Shown: positions 21,235-32,135, numbered from the stretch's first letter. The stretch: DNA of 64,000 nucleotides from Helianthus annuus (GCF_002127325.2 NC_035448.2:118313426-118377425), one strand, 5' to 3'. The notes: generated from the sequence alone by a model not told the origin. Program-made: numbers and translations.

Positions 21235-21409
21235 ATATTTCCTTTCACACACAAATTTCAAACTGTATAATCTACTTGCAATCTTTTTCACCAAATTCCT
21301 ATCCTTACATCATCATGATTTCAATCCGATCCCCAAACCCCTTATTCCCAATTCAATAAAGACAGCTACTTTATGTTATGTTAGGGTTTTGGATGAGTGT
21401 GTGATGATA
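21235..21409 (+). promoter_or_regulatory. Putative proximal promoter and 5' UTR of the SnRK2 gene
   Basis: Pyrimidine-rich, AT-rich DNA between the Helitron-like repeats and the ATG. No clear TATA box was chosen. A short upstream TTG-led extension of the frame exists, but the conserved SnRK2 start [11 protein letters not shown] fixes translation at 21410. Confidence 0.5.
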
Positions 21410-23546
21410 ATGGACAAGTACGAGCTTGTAAAGGATATAGGATCTGGGAACTTTGGAGTTGCCAGATTGATGAGGAACAAGCTTACCAAAGAGCTTCTTG
21501 CTATGAAATATATTCAAAGAGGCCACAAGGTATCTATATATAATGCCTGCAAATGCACTACTTCATTTCAACAATTTTGCTTCATTTTTTACATGTCATT
21601 TTGTTCAGTTGAGTGTTACAACAATTTAATTTAGACCACCCATTGAACAAATCTGACTGACTGACTAGGGATGATAATAATATCTTATATTTTAAAGTAA
21701 ATATGATCTGTAAATAGTTGTTTAATAGCAAAGGCCTCGCGTAAGCGGAGCTTGACCAAAAGTTTCGAGGGGGCGGAAAGTCATTGGACCCAATTTATAT
21801 ATTGTATAAATATTTAGACAAAATAATTGAGGGGATCCTATATAATTTTAAAATTTTCGGACTAAAAATAGGAAATTTTACACTTCTACCCACCCGGTGC
21901 ACCCCCCACTATACACTAAGCTACGCCCATGGTAAGTGCTGATTCGCGCCTCATGCATCGGCTTTTGGGATATTGGATTGCCAGGCTAAAGTATGATGAG
22001 GGTATATGTTCTTTCTTTGGTTGTAGATTGATGAGAATGTTGCTAGAGAAATCATAAACCACAGATCACTTCGGCATCCAAACATAATTCGATTTAGAGA
22101 GGTAGGTAACTGCTTCATCAATATTGTTAAGATTTTTATTACAGGATGGATGGATGGTGTTTTATGCTATGTTTTGAGGTGATTAATTAATTAATTATAG
22201 GTGGTACTCACTCCGACCCACCTTGCTATTGTCATGGAGTATGCTGCCGGAGGCGAGCTTTTTGAGAGAATTTCAAGTGCTGGAAGATTCAGTGAAGATG
22301 AGGTCATGGAAATATAAAATCTTGAGTACTTTCTTTAGCTTGAAATCCTCTCGTAATTGAGATTTTCCGTCAATATTTCAGGCTCGATACTTCTTCCAAC
22401 AGCTGATATCCGGAGTCCACTACTGCCATTTCATGGTAACGTATGCTTTTAACAATTGCGTGTGCACGTGATATTGATATAATGTGAGCAAATGTCATCA
22501 AGTTGTGCAGCAAATATGCCATAGAGATTTGAAGCTTGAGAACACTCTTTTAGATGGCAGCCCTGCACCACGGCTTAAAATCTGTGATTTTGGCTATTCA
22601 AAGGTGTTCATCGTGTATCCTTGGTTAAATTGTGTATAAATAAAATAAAATAAAATCAATATTGTAAAAATTTTACTTGTTTTGATTTATGTAGTCATCT
22701 CTGCTGCACTCACGACCCAAATCCACAGTTGGTACCCCTGCATACATTGCTCCTGAGGTTCTTTCTCGTAGAGAATACGATGGCAAAGTAAGACGTCTCG
22801 ATATTTATATTCTTTTTTGTGTTTTCGCAAATGATTTGGATGAAGTTTTGATGAAAGTTGTGAATTTAGACAGCAGATGCTTGGTCGTGTGGAGTGACCC
22901 TTTACGTGATGCTAGTGGGCGCGTACCCTTTCGAAGACCAAAAAGATCCCAAGAATTTTAGGAAGACGATTCAAGTTAGTCGCTTTGATATCACTATTTT
23001 GACTTTTCATTTGACTTACCAACTTTGACTTTGACTCGCAGCGCATAATGGCTGTTCAATACAAAATTCCGGACCATGTTCACTTATCTGAAGACTGTAG
23101 ACATCTTCTTTCTCGGATATTTGTCGCCAATCCATCCAAAGTATGTATACTCAATATTTCCGGTTTTCACATCAAGATTCTAACAGAGATGTTAACATTT
23201 GTATTTTTATTCTTTCCAGAGGATCACCCTAAAGGAAATTAAGAGTCATCCGTGGTTTCTAAAGAACTTGCCTCGGGAACTAACAGAAGGGGCACAGGCT
23301 GCATATTACAGGAAGGAAAACCCGACGTTTTCTCCACAAAGTGTGGAGGATATCATGAAGATTGTGGAAGAAGCAAGGACACCTCCGCCAGTTGCACGTT
23401 CCCATAGCGGGTACGGGCGGGGAGACGATGACGAAGATGATGATGATGATAAAGAAGATGATGGAGAAGAAGGAGGTGAAGATGAAGATGAATATGATAA
23501 GAGAGTGAAAGAAGCTCATGAAAGTGGAGAAATTGGTCCAGTATAA
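21410..23546 (+). CDS. SnRK2: SnRK2 subclass I serine/threonine protein kinase, nine exons, 355 aa
   Basis: This is a plant SNF1-related kinase of osmotic-stress signalling. Exons by GT-AG borders and frame: 21410-21529, 22027-22101, 22201-22302, 22382-22435, 22511-22603, 22695-22787, 22870-22974, 23042-23140 and 23220-23546. Visible motifs are the glycine loop IGSGNFGVA (residues 10-18), the catalytic Lys33 (AMKYIQRG), HRDLKLEN (121-128) and DFG (143-145). The activation loop [21 protein letters not shown] spans 149-169, with Ser154 and Ser158 as likely phosphorylation sites. The C-terminus has a SnRK2-box helix ([17 protein letters not shown]), then an Asp/Glu-rich tail ending [18 protein letters not shown]. 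Sequence and tail fit the ABA-independent SnRK2.1/2.4/2.5/2.10 group (family knowledge). Length and nine-exon structure are normal and all catalytic residues are intact. The second start option (ATG 21404) adds only two residues. Confidence 0.96.
21720..21935. mobile_element. Possible TE fragment in intron 1 of the SnRK2 gene
   Basis: A GC-richer stretch ends in ctaagctacgcccatgg. Its reverse complement resembles 58583-58610 (catgggcgaagctttatggg). Both look like ends of the same dispersed repeat. No TIR pair or TSD was established. Confidence 0.4.
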
Positions 23547-23998
23547 CTGTGGAAAAGCTGTGTGAAAATGGGGGGTAAGTTTGTAAATGTGTGGTGATTA
23601 TGTTAAATAGGTTTGTTTGGCTTGTGAGAATTGGGTTATTTTTGTTAAAAATGATTATATATATGGTTGTGTTTTTGTTTCTATTTTTTTAGACGTTTTG
23701 TATTGGGGCGGAAGAACGACATGACATGAAAAAAACAGGTATTGGGTCGACTAACATGACCTGTTTAAAAAACAGGTCTTGTTTGGGTTGACCGGTTAAA
23801 ATTAGGTATTTAGAAAAGTAAAACTTCTATAACTTTATTTTTGTTTAGTCTGTTTTTATTTTAGATGGTTAGCCTTATATTCGCTTTTATCGAGTTATTT
23901 GAATTTCTAGGTCATGTTGAGCTGACTTTATATAATTGAAAATGGGATCTAGTTTATGTATTTCTTTGTCAAATCAGTTCCATTATAATATTAGGGTG
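23547..23998 (+). other. 3' UTR and downstream flank of the SnRK2 gene
   Basis: AT-rich DNA without ORFs. Around 23700-23800 a tgacctgttt/aacaggtc rich patch resembles degraded hAT subterminal sequence. Confidence 0.45.
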
Positions 23999-24001
23999 TA
24001 A

Positions 24002-24337
24002 GAGCATTCACATCCATTCCATCAAATTTTCATTCTAAATTCTTAACCAAAAAAAAAAAAAAAATTCCACCCTAAATTACACTAAAAAACACTACATTTT
24101 CTTTCTCTTTTTTAATTAAATAATATTTTTTTATACCTTTATCATTACCTTTTATCTCTCCTCCACTCACAACCACTTTCAAAATATATTAAAAAATTAT
24201 AGGGGGTGAACAGTGTCCTCTCAAATATAAAGATGAACAGTAACATTTTCTCTCTCCTCCACTCACAACCATTTTTTATACTCTTTATATTATAAAAACT
24301 TTACACACAGAATTTAATGGATTGGATGTGAATGCTC
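24002..24337. mobile_element. PIF/Harbinger (Tourist-like) MITE, 336 bp
   Basis: Inverted ends GAGCATTCACATCCATTCCAT and, from the right on the minus strand, GAGCATTCACATCCAATCCAT. They are flanked by TAA at 23999-24001 and 24338-24340, the 3-bp target duplication of this superfamily. The interior holds two copies of ctcctccactcacaacca. It inserted about 450 bp after the kinase stop codon. Confidence 0.92.
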
Positions 24338-24340
24338 TAA

Positions 24341-24930
24341 GGGGCGTTTCACCTATTGAAGTGGTCCTCTCTCCATCCCGACTAATCTACTATGTCATGT
24401 CAACTCCCGTCTCCACTCCATATTTTGCACTCAAACATGAGCAACATTCCACCCAAAGATTTTTTTCTTTAAAAAATAAAAATAAAGATAAAAGTGTGCT
24501 TTGGTGGAAGAGGGTGGGGCCATAATTGACCCTCTTGATTGGCGGCGGTGTTCCCGCGAGGAGAGTTGTCCCCTCTTCCTCTTTCACCCTTAGGGGGGAC
24601 GGTATGGTCTCGGGGACTTTGATCAGGGAGGGGGTTGCTGAGCGGTGATGGGATGCCAGCTTCAAATCGGTGAGTGAGGAGTGGTGTTTGCGGTGAATAT
24701 TACCGATGCGGGAAGAGGAGTGAAGGAGGAGAGAGGGGGGTTTAATGGTAGGTCTCAACCCCTTTCAACTAATCATATTTTTTTAATTCTTTACCACTCT
24801 CCATGTGTTTGACCATTACCAGTGATTGAGTGCAAAATGGAGAGTGAAATGGGGACTTGACATAACATGATATTATTGGCTAGAGAATAACTCAAACACT
24901 CAACTAGTGATTGACCACTCCCTCCATCCT
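24341..24930. mobile_element. Inverted-repeat element, probable MITE
   Basis: Bases 24393-24430 (catgtcaactcc ... attttgcactca) pair with 24822-24870 (tgagtgcaaaatggagag ... gacataacatg). The outer limits and target duplication are unclear. The GC-rich middle (24530-24730) shows no gene. A minus-strand ORF of 122 aa here is not convincing. Confidence 0.6.
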
Positions 24931-25499
24931 TGTGCTTATAAATGAGTTTGTTACACGGGTTAGTTACACAACTAACAAACTTAATTTCATGATCATTTGG
25001 TTAAATAAGCATAATCATAGAAATGAAACATGATCCCAAAAAAAACTACTTACACTAAATCATAATCAAACAATTATGCAACATGATCGATGCATAATAA
25101 GCATCTATGTATATACTATGATCATGATGTAATAACTTGTATTCATTGTTTAAGTAAACAATAATACTCATTATCTTGATGTTGTACATTTGTTTAATTT
25201 GCTTAGTGTGTGGACCGTTTAGGACAACGTTGTCACATGTTATGTTGAACATACAAATGCAATAATTAGTTCATAATACAATCATTTTTTTTTCTATTAA
25301 AGTAGACGCTCAGGGGCTAACGGGGGGGGGGGGGGGGGGGGTTTAAAAGGTTCTTAATGTTATAAGTACGTAATGAAATTTTGGCACCATCCCCATGAAA
25401 GAATGAATAGTTGAGCAAAGAGAAATTAACTAAATGAAGAAAAATATGAAACTGGTGTTAATTGGAAGAATTTTTCCGATGAAAAACTTGCAGTAGAGT
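24931..25499. other. Intergenic, with a 20-base poly-G tract
   Basis: AT-rich, no gene. A run of 20 G occupies 25322-25341. Its length may be uncertain in the assembly. Confidence 0.6.
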
Positions 25500-25731
25500 T
25501 TGGAGAATTGGAGAAGATGACTAGGGCAGTATGGGGTTTCTGATGTAAGTTAATAAGATCGACTGTGTGTCATGGGCGTAGTTGTAGGTTGTTGGATGTT
25601 CTTTTTGATATGTAACGCCCATGTATCTTTATTAATTTTGTCAAATAAAATGAGCTTGGTGAGTTGGAGAAGATGGCTAGGGTAGTATAGGGTTTCTTAG
25701 GTAAGTTAACAAGATACATGTGTGTTGTAGG
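25500..25731 (+). repeat. Imperfect tandem duplication at the hAT target
   Basis: Positions 25503-25600 and 25660-25731 repeat ggagaagatg.ctagg.cagtat.gggtttct with later gtaagttaa.aagat. The second copy is interrupted by the hAT element, and its continuation (gttgtaggttgttggat) appears at 33885. Confidence 0.8.
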
Positions 25732-25924
25732 TAGGGCTGTCCAAACTGCTCGACGATCGAGGATCGCTCGACGATCGCTCGAAAAATGCTCGAAAAATGT
25801 TCGTTCGATTCCCGCTCAGTTTGTAAATGAGCCGCTCGGATCAGTTCGATTCAAATTCAATCCAAGCATGAGCAAAGGTCCGCTCGCTCGTCGATCGCTC
25901 GGTTTCGCTCGAATTATTTTTATT

Positions 25925-25927
<3 letters not shown>

Positions 25928-25955
<28 letters not shown>
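25928..25955. repeat. (TA)n tract left of foldback element M3
   Basis: About 28 bp of TA repeats. Confidence 0.95.
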
Positions 25956-26480
25956 GGTAAAGGGTACTGTACAAATTCCCTTATCGTGCATTACGTACGC
26001 TACAATCTCAGCCGTCCGATCATCTTCCCGCAATGAAAATCGCATGTTGTTTTTTTTGTAATAATTTCGCATGTGATAAATTTGATGAAATAGCAGGTGT
26101 TTTTTTGTAACAATTTCGCATGTGTTAATTCAATTTCGCATGTGATAATTTTGATGAAATAGAAGGTTGTTTTTTTTAACAATTTCGCATGTGGTAATTC
26201 AATTTCGCATGTGATAATTTTGATGAAATAGCAGGTTGTTTTTTTGTAACAATTTCGCATGTGGTAATTCAATTTCGCATATGATAATTTTGATGAAATA
26301 GCATGTTGGCTTTTGTAGCAATTTCGCATGTGGTAATTTTGAAGAAATCGCATGTTAAAAAACCAACATGCGAAATTGTTACAAAAAAACAACATGCGAT
26401 TTTCAATGCGGGAAGATGATCTGACGGCTGAGATTGTAGCGTACGTAATGTACGATAAGCGCATTTGTACGTTAACCAGC

Positions 26481-26485
<5 letters not shown>
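25956..26485. mobile_element. (TA)n-embedded foldback element M3 with internal repeats
   Basis: The inverted arms are more than 110 bp long. For example, cgtacgctacaatctcagcc is at about 25997-26016 and its complement is near 26425-26444. Between the arms, a unit containing aatttcgcatgtg and ttttgatgaaatagca is repeated about five times, with poly-T spacers. (TA)n lies on both sides. A spurious minus-strand ORF of 154 aa (26000-26464) simply translates the repeats. Confidence 0.88.

Positions 26486-26526
<41 letters not shown>
26486..26526. repeat. (TA)n tract between foldback elements M3 and M4
   Basis: About 41 bp of TA repeats. Confidence 0.95.
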
Positions 26527-26530
<4 letters not shown>

Positions 26531-27068
26531 GGATCATATGAGAAGAAAATTATTGAAAGAAGAAAAAGAAGAAAGGATATATTGGTAAAATACTATTTCA
26601 TTTATAACTCATCTCATTAATTTTTCTTTTTTTAATTAATTAGTCAACTAATCATTAATTATCCTTCATATAATCTACAAAACCTACACATATCAAAATT
26701 TTCCTACATATACCCTACACATTATATAATTTTATCCTACACAGTCGAAATTTATCCTACGCACCTCAAAATATGTCCTACACAACTTATAATTTATCCT
26801 ACACAACTAGTAATTTATTCTACACTTTACATTAAGTTGTTTTTAATTTGAAAAAAGTATATATTTTGAAAAAGAGTTACAAATTTAATTTAGTTAGTTA
26901 TTAAAGAGGAAAAATACAAATTAATGATCTATGTAAGTTTACCAATATACCCTTATATTATAATTAAATGCAAATATTAAATGAAGTAAAATGAACCATT
27001 ATTCTTATTGGTAGAAACTTCTTCTTTTTATCTTCTTATAAAAAATTCTTCTCATTTGAACTCTCAAC
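26527..27068. mobile_element. (TA)n-embedded foldback element M4
   Basis: The left end agggggatcatatgagaaga pairs imperfectly with the right end (minus strand agttgagagttcaaatgaga), and similarity continues about 80 bp. The interior carries several cctacacat/cctacgcac motifs, as in M2. No coding capacity. (TA)n on both sides. Confidence 0.75.
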
Positions 27069-27086
27069 TATATATATATATATATA
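27069..27086. repeat. Short (TA)n tract
   Basis: Separates M4 from the Helitron 3' end. Confidence 0.9.
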
Positions 27087-27109
27087 CTAGCCATTTACCC
27101 GCGTGATGC

Positions 27110-27231
27110 GGCGGGAGTGACGATTTACAATAGAATACTCGTTTACCGTTAGTTTATCACCTATAGGTTTGGCGGGAGTGACGATTTACAATAGGATACT
27201 CGTTTACCGTTAGTTTATCACCTATAGGTTT
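27110..27231 (+). repeat. 61-bp tandem duplication next to the Helitron B 3' end
   Basis: Units 27110-27170 and 27171-27231 differ by one base. Each starts ggcgggagtgacgatttac, so part of the terminal hairpin is duplicated. Confidence 0.95.
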
Positions 27232-28415
27232 GTTGTTCTTCGATTTCAATATGGCGCGATAAATTGTAGCAAGTGAATTTAGAGAGAAAAATGGCTCAAG
27301 ATTTTAGGGTTTCATTGTTTAGAGATGTAATCCGGGTCAAGTAGGATCTATTAGTACCTTATGTAATTTAAATTGTAATCTCTTAAAAACTCATAAGTTA
27401 ATGATTATAAATCATATACATTGCCGAATATAATCTAAAAAAAAGTGTAATTCAAATCATATACATTGCCGAATATAATAAAGTTACCATCTTTATTAAA
27501 AAAAAAATACAACCTATAACATGTCGGTTTGGACCAACACAACAACACTCCTTTGTCCAACTATTTATACTTGTATTAAACATAACTACAAAAACAACAT
27601 TAAAATGTTAAGTGTTGAAAAGGTAACGCTGTCTGATTACTTACTGCACGTTGGCAGATATTTACCAATACATATGCTCTAAAGGTCAAGTCAAGATTTG
27701 AAACCTGCCAACCGATGGGTCAATATTGTGTTTTATAACAGATGAAGTGATGGCATATCTAGTAAAGTTAACCATATAACCCAACCAACCATTTTCTTGC
27801 TACAACTAACTGATTCCGAAGATCCATTTTTAGAGTTCGAAAGCCTATTTTGACCCGTTAGTTGACCCAAACAATGAACTTGAGTGGCAATGCACACAAA
27901 GAATAACTTTACGTTTTGCTGTGCATGACACTTCGTACAAGTGTATACAAGATAATCAATTATGAATACATATTGGTAGCTAGCATCATAAATATGAAAT
28001 TATCTTGTTTTTGTTGGTCCAATAGTCGTTCCCATTCAAGCATCAGAAATATGTAGGTGGTTTCTAATATATAATCAGAACATGCATACATACATACATC
28101 TGTTTTTTTTAAAAGTAGTTCACTACAGCATGATTGCTTTTTATTATAAACTTGAATGGCTATCATTTCAAATCCAGAAAACTGATTTGGGCTCGATTCA
28201 AGCCGACCGGTGTCACTGCAGTAGTCATAGAATAGAGTAAGTACGGAAGTTCTTTGTTGCGTCAAACCACAGGTTCAACCTCTGTTCCCTATTACCCTGC
28301 ATATACCAAACAAACTTGCGATTAGTTTATGCACAGCTATTCATAATCATTTTATCATGAAATAAGGATACCTGAACAAATGTCTCGCTCGACCAATAGT
28401 TTCCCTTGACGCATT
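27232..28415. other. Helitron B interior without a recognised gene
   Basis: AT-rich. An internal repeat of catatacattgccgaatataat lies at about 27413-27435 and 27455-27479. A minus-strand ORF at 27960-28265 (101 aa) has no recognised domain and is probably chance. Confidence 0.5.
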
Positions 28416-28689
28416 ATGCAAGGTTCGCTCGGTCCAACAACTCAAGCAAATGTTTTCTATGTTTTTTAGGGGGAAGATGGGTGCTTCTCTCCACAGGGCA
28501 TACAAGACACAGGTTATTGGCGGCAGTCCGCCAAATTTAACATATAAAGTTTTTTTATATGTTAAATATGGCGAGCTGCCGCCAATAACCTATGTTTTGT
28601 ATGCCCTGGGAGAGAAGCACACATGTTCCCCCTAAAATGCAAAGAAAACATTTGCTTGAGTTGTTGGACCGAGCGAACCTTGCACAGGC
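28416..28689. repeat. Near-perfect long hairpin, arms about 125 bp
   Basis: The left arm (28416-28545, from gcaaggttcgctcggtccaa through ggttattggcggcag) is the reverse complement of 28560-28689 with only a few mismatches and small indels. The loop is about 15-30 bp of AT-rich DNA around aagttttttta. No TIR family or target duplication is evident. Transcription would give a long double-stranded RNA. Confidence 0.93.
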
Positions 28690-29312
28690 TCAGTTTTTGC
28701 ATCACAGCCTCAAACACTTTCAGTTCAGATAGATTACACAGGCTCAGTTTTTGCATCACAGCCTCAAAACACTTTTACTTCAGACAGATTAAGAACACAA
28801 GCTCAGCTTATGCATCATAGACTCAACACTTTTAGTTCAGACAGATTAAGAACACAAGCTCAGCTTTTGCATCACAGCCTTAAACACTTTCAGTTCAGAC
28901 AGATTAAGAACACAAAATCCGGAGTACACAACAAGAGTAATTTGTAACCTAACAGGCTTAGCTTATGCATCATAGCCTCAAACACAATCATCATCACAGT
29001 CTATTGTGTTATGTAACCCCGCTTTAAAGCATGATGTACAAGAGTAATTTTCCACTAAACTTAAACAACCTTTAAAGCATGATGTACAAGTGTTTTAAGC
29101 ACAAGAAACACATATGTAACCTCACAGGCTCAGCTTATGCATCATAGCCTTAACAGTTTCAGTTCAGACATATTAAGAACACAAGCTCAGCTTATGCATC
29201 ATAGAGTCGACAGGCTCAGCTTATGCATCATAGCCTCACAGGCTCAGCTTATGCATCATAGCCTCACAGGCTCAGCTTATGCATCATAGCCTCACAGGCT
29301 CAGCTTATGCAT
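28680..29312 (+). repeat. Minisatellite built on ctcagcttatgcatcatag
   Basis: The first part has units of about 60 bp (core caggctcag..t.tgcatca.agcct plus ttcagttcagacagatta). The last part (29209-29312) has four pure 28-bp units. Intermediate copies at 28950 and 29125 are interrupted by unique DNA. Confidence 0.92.
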
Positions 29313-29828
29313 CATAGAACACTTGGGAAATGAAAAAGTATATCAAAACATCCCACAGAACAAACTAAAATCAAAAGTACATAACAATCTATCTTTTCAC
29401 TATTCCATATCGAAAATTGACCTAACTATCATAATTTTCATTGAACTACAACACTTATCATCCCCAACCAACTTTAGCAAAAAAGGAACCCACATCCATT
29501 TTTGACTCGTTACCCAACCCGCTCATTTTGCAAATTCTAAACTACTGCAGAATGAACATATATATTAAAAGTAAAGCTAAAAGGTACATGTAAAGAGTAG
29601 GTTACTCACAACAGTCATCACAAGTCATCTCACCACCACACCATCTTTTGAGAGCAGAATATAAAGGCTAAGTTTAGTGAATTTGATACCCTATTGAAAG
29701 GCTTCTCGACAGACCATCATTCCACGTCACAAAATACAATTTTAACCCTTTTTCACCAAATCAACCAGTTCTGACCGGCATGAAAATAAAATTGACCTAA
29801 CAATTTTCTCGGCTTTTTATGTAAAATT
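29313..29828. other. Helitron B interior, nothing recognised
   Basis: AT-rich DNA without supported coding or repeats. Confidence 0.5.
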
Positions 29829-30010
29829 AGGGTGTTAAACGGGTCGAGTTGGCGGGTCCAACCCGACCCGAACCCGAAAATTTTATACAAACCCAAACCT
29901 GACCCGAACCCAAAAATCTTGTCATACATATGAACTCGAACACAACCCGAATATTAGCGGGTTGACCCGAACACGACCCGTTCAACCCGAATTTTCAAAC
30001 TTTTAATTTT
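29829..30010. mobile_element. One end of a hAT-like element
   Basis: tagggtgttaaacgggtcga, followed by clustered aacccgacccg/gggttgacccg words, looks like a hAT terminus with subterminal repeats. The second end was not found, so this is a fragment. Confidence 0.6.
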
Positions 30011-30199
30011 TTTCACAATATAATATATTAGAATTAAAACTTTACTTAAAAAACACAAATGCATATGACACAATTGCGTTTTAATTATAAAATTTTATGT
30101 CAATCTCTCTTATAAAATTTTATGTCAATCTCTCTTGTTAAGTTTAATTATAAAAGCCTAGGAGCATCAATATGGACTAAATAGAAGATAAATAACAGA

Positions 30200-30830
30200 A
30201 AGAAAATTACCGCTACCATCTCAAAGTTGGACATCTGTTCCATATCTCGATACAAGCCTTGGTCCATAAGGCCGAGGAACTTCGCCAAAACATTGGACCA
30301 AAACCCATCACCCGTTTAGTTATTACCTATAAAAAACAAACAAAATATATAAAGTGTTAACAAAAATAAAAAACCTTTAAAAAAATACAAACTGTTAACA
30401 AAAAATTATATTTTAAAAAAATCAACAAACTTTAAAACAATTATAAACCAACTGTTAAGAAAATAATAAAGAAAAAAAATAAACTTTAGAAAAAAACCAA
30501 GTGTTAAGAAAAAAAACAAAAAAAAAAAAAACTTAAACTTTAAAAAAAACAAACTGTTAAGAAAAAATAAACAAAAAAATGTATAAACTTAAAAAAAAAA
30601 AAAGATAACCTTTTGTCGGGTGTGTAGATGTGCCTATGTAAGCCTTGGCTAAGGCTTCTTCTTCGATTGGCGTCCACTTAGTCGACTTCGGTTTGGACGG
30701 TTGCTCACCCACCACTTGCTTGTCTTTTTTCCGTTTGCCTTTTTCGTTAGACGGTTGGGTTTCGGGAACAACCTCGATAACATCGTCGGGTTGACCGTGC
30801 TCATTTATGAACCATGCCAGATACTTACAA
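30200..30830 (-). pseudogene. MYB/SANT-like gene fragment (PIF/Harbinger-associated type)
   Basis: Minus-strand translation of 30611-30800 gives a Lys-rich linker, then KSTKWTPIEEEALAKAYIGTSTHPTKG. Positions 30205-30315 continue with TGDGFWSNVLAKFL and QGLYRDMEQMSNFEM. Together they resemble the trihelix/SANT-like protein family linked to PIF/Harbinger transposons and often mis-annotated as glutathione S-transferase T3-like (recall). About 290 bp of A-rich DNA separates the parts and may be an intron or an insertion. A TAA stop sits just before TGDGFW, and no start or C-terminus is evident. The fragment lies inside Helitron B in the Helitron's own orientation, so it may be a captured fragment. 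Confidence 0.7.
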
Positions 30831-31199
30831 AATAAAGTACACATTCTAGTTTTTGTGATCATATTTAAGACACTGACTACTTCAAATATGGAAAAAGGAT
30901 TTATACAAAAACTGTTTTGGGTCAGTCTACTCAACCCATTTCAACCCATACAAAAACTACTATATTTAACCACCAAAATACTTACAAATAAAGAAACAAT
31001 CCTAGTTTTGTGATCGTATTTAGAATAAACGTTTCAAATGTAATCACAGCAGCTGCCAACGCACTCGAAATCTTCAAACTGGTATTCATAAGATACAAAT
31101 ATACCTCTCTGTCAGTTCTTCCAGGATATCTTTGTCCCAAAAATAGAGTATCTATACCATAATACAACAAAACGATATTATTATCGAAGTTTTAACCTA

Positions 31200-32135
31200 T
31201 AAATGGTCTAATCGCTAACTTTTTCGTCAGCGGCTTCTCTTTTTTCAACGAAAGCTAATCACAAAACTACAGATGAAATAGCGATCTTAAAAACGGAAAC
31301 TCACAATGTTTGTTCTGGGGTAACCATAAACTAAGCATCGCCACCCTCATAAATTTGAATTATTTTCTACATCCTGCCAAATGATTGGTACCAATTTAGA
31401 ATATGCAAATAACAAGAATGGATGATGTTACCATAAAAAGTACATGTAGGAGTAGAACATAACTCAAATATTCATCTGAAACGAAATATATGTCGTCTCG
31501 AGTCTTCACACTCACAACCCTAGTATTCCCTTGCGCATTTTGCCACTAAATTGGAACCTTAGTCAGAGATCTGACTCTGAATCTTCATTCGCCATTGCCA
31601 ACAGTCACTTTAACGACGAAAGAAAAATAATTCATCACCTGGGAGTTCTGCACTTAAGACTTGTATCTCCGCAAACTACCATCTTGGGTCATCTCAATCT
31701 GAAAACAACAAAACAGGTCCATACCGAATGTAAATTCAAACACCAAACATTTTAGTAATTTGATTGCTTCCTAGGTAAATCAATATGTTATCCAAATGAA
31801 CATTAGCACCAATAATTCAGAAAATCATGAATAGTTAGTTATTTAAAAAAAATATAATACACTTAAAAAACAACCTAAGACCACAAGTTCGATATCTAAA
31901 ACCCTAGAGTTCTTATATCTCTCAATCCAATAACACAAAACAACAAATTATTGAAATTAACCTCTTGATAACAGACTCTAAACACAATACAACTGAAAAT
32001 TGCACACAAAATAACATGATATACCCTAATATTAACATTTTTTTCGAGGAATGGAATTCAATCAATATAGGTGGATTTAAAGATGCTTACACGCCAGGAC
32101 ACCATGAGAGGACCGTGTTCTTGTAACAAGCAATC
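31200..32135. other. Helitron B interior, possible exon-like pieces but none identified
   Basis: Minus-strand splice-like contexts occur (for example ttttcag near 31700), but the short frames between them match nothing I recognise. Confidence 0.4.

Noticed and set aside
23280..23519. Minus-strand ORF rich in Ile/Phe
   Set aside because: Antisense shadow of the acidic C-terminal exon of the SnRK2 gene.
26000..26464. 154-aa minus-strand ORF with repeated AKLNYHMRNCYKK-like blocks
   Set aside because: It only translates the tandem repeats and arms of foldback element M3.
28416..28689. Hairpin considered as a classical MITE
   Set aside because: No convincing target duplication or known terminal motif was found, so it is reported as a hairpin of unknown origin.
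29200..29312. Regular 28-bp repeats considered as a CRISPR array
   Set aside because: Pure tandem units with no spacers, in plant nuclear DNA; a minisatellite.
30982..31170. Minus-strand ORF with GQRYPGRTDREVYLYL, reminiscent of a MYB R3 repeat
   Set aside because: The match is a single short word (PGRTD-like) without the spaced Trp residues, so it could not be supported.
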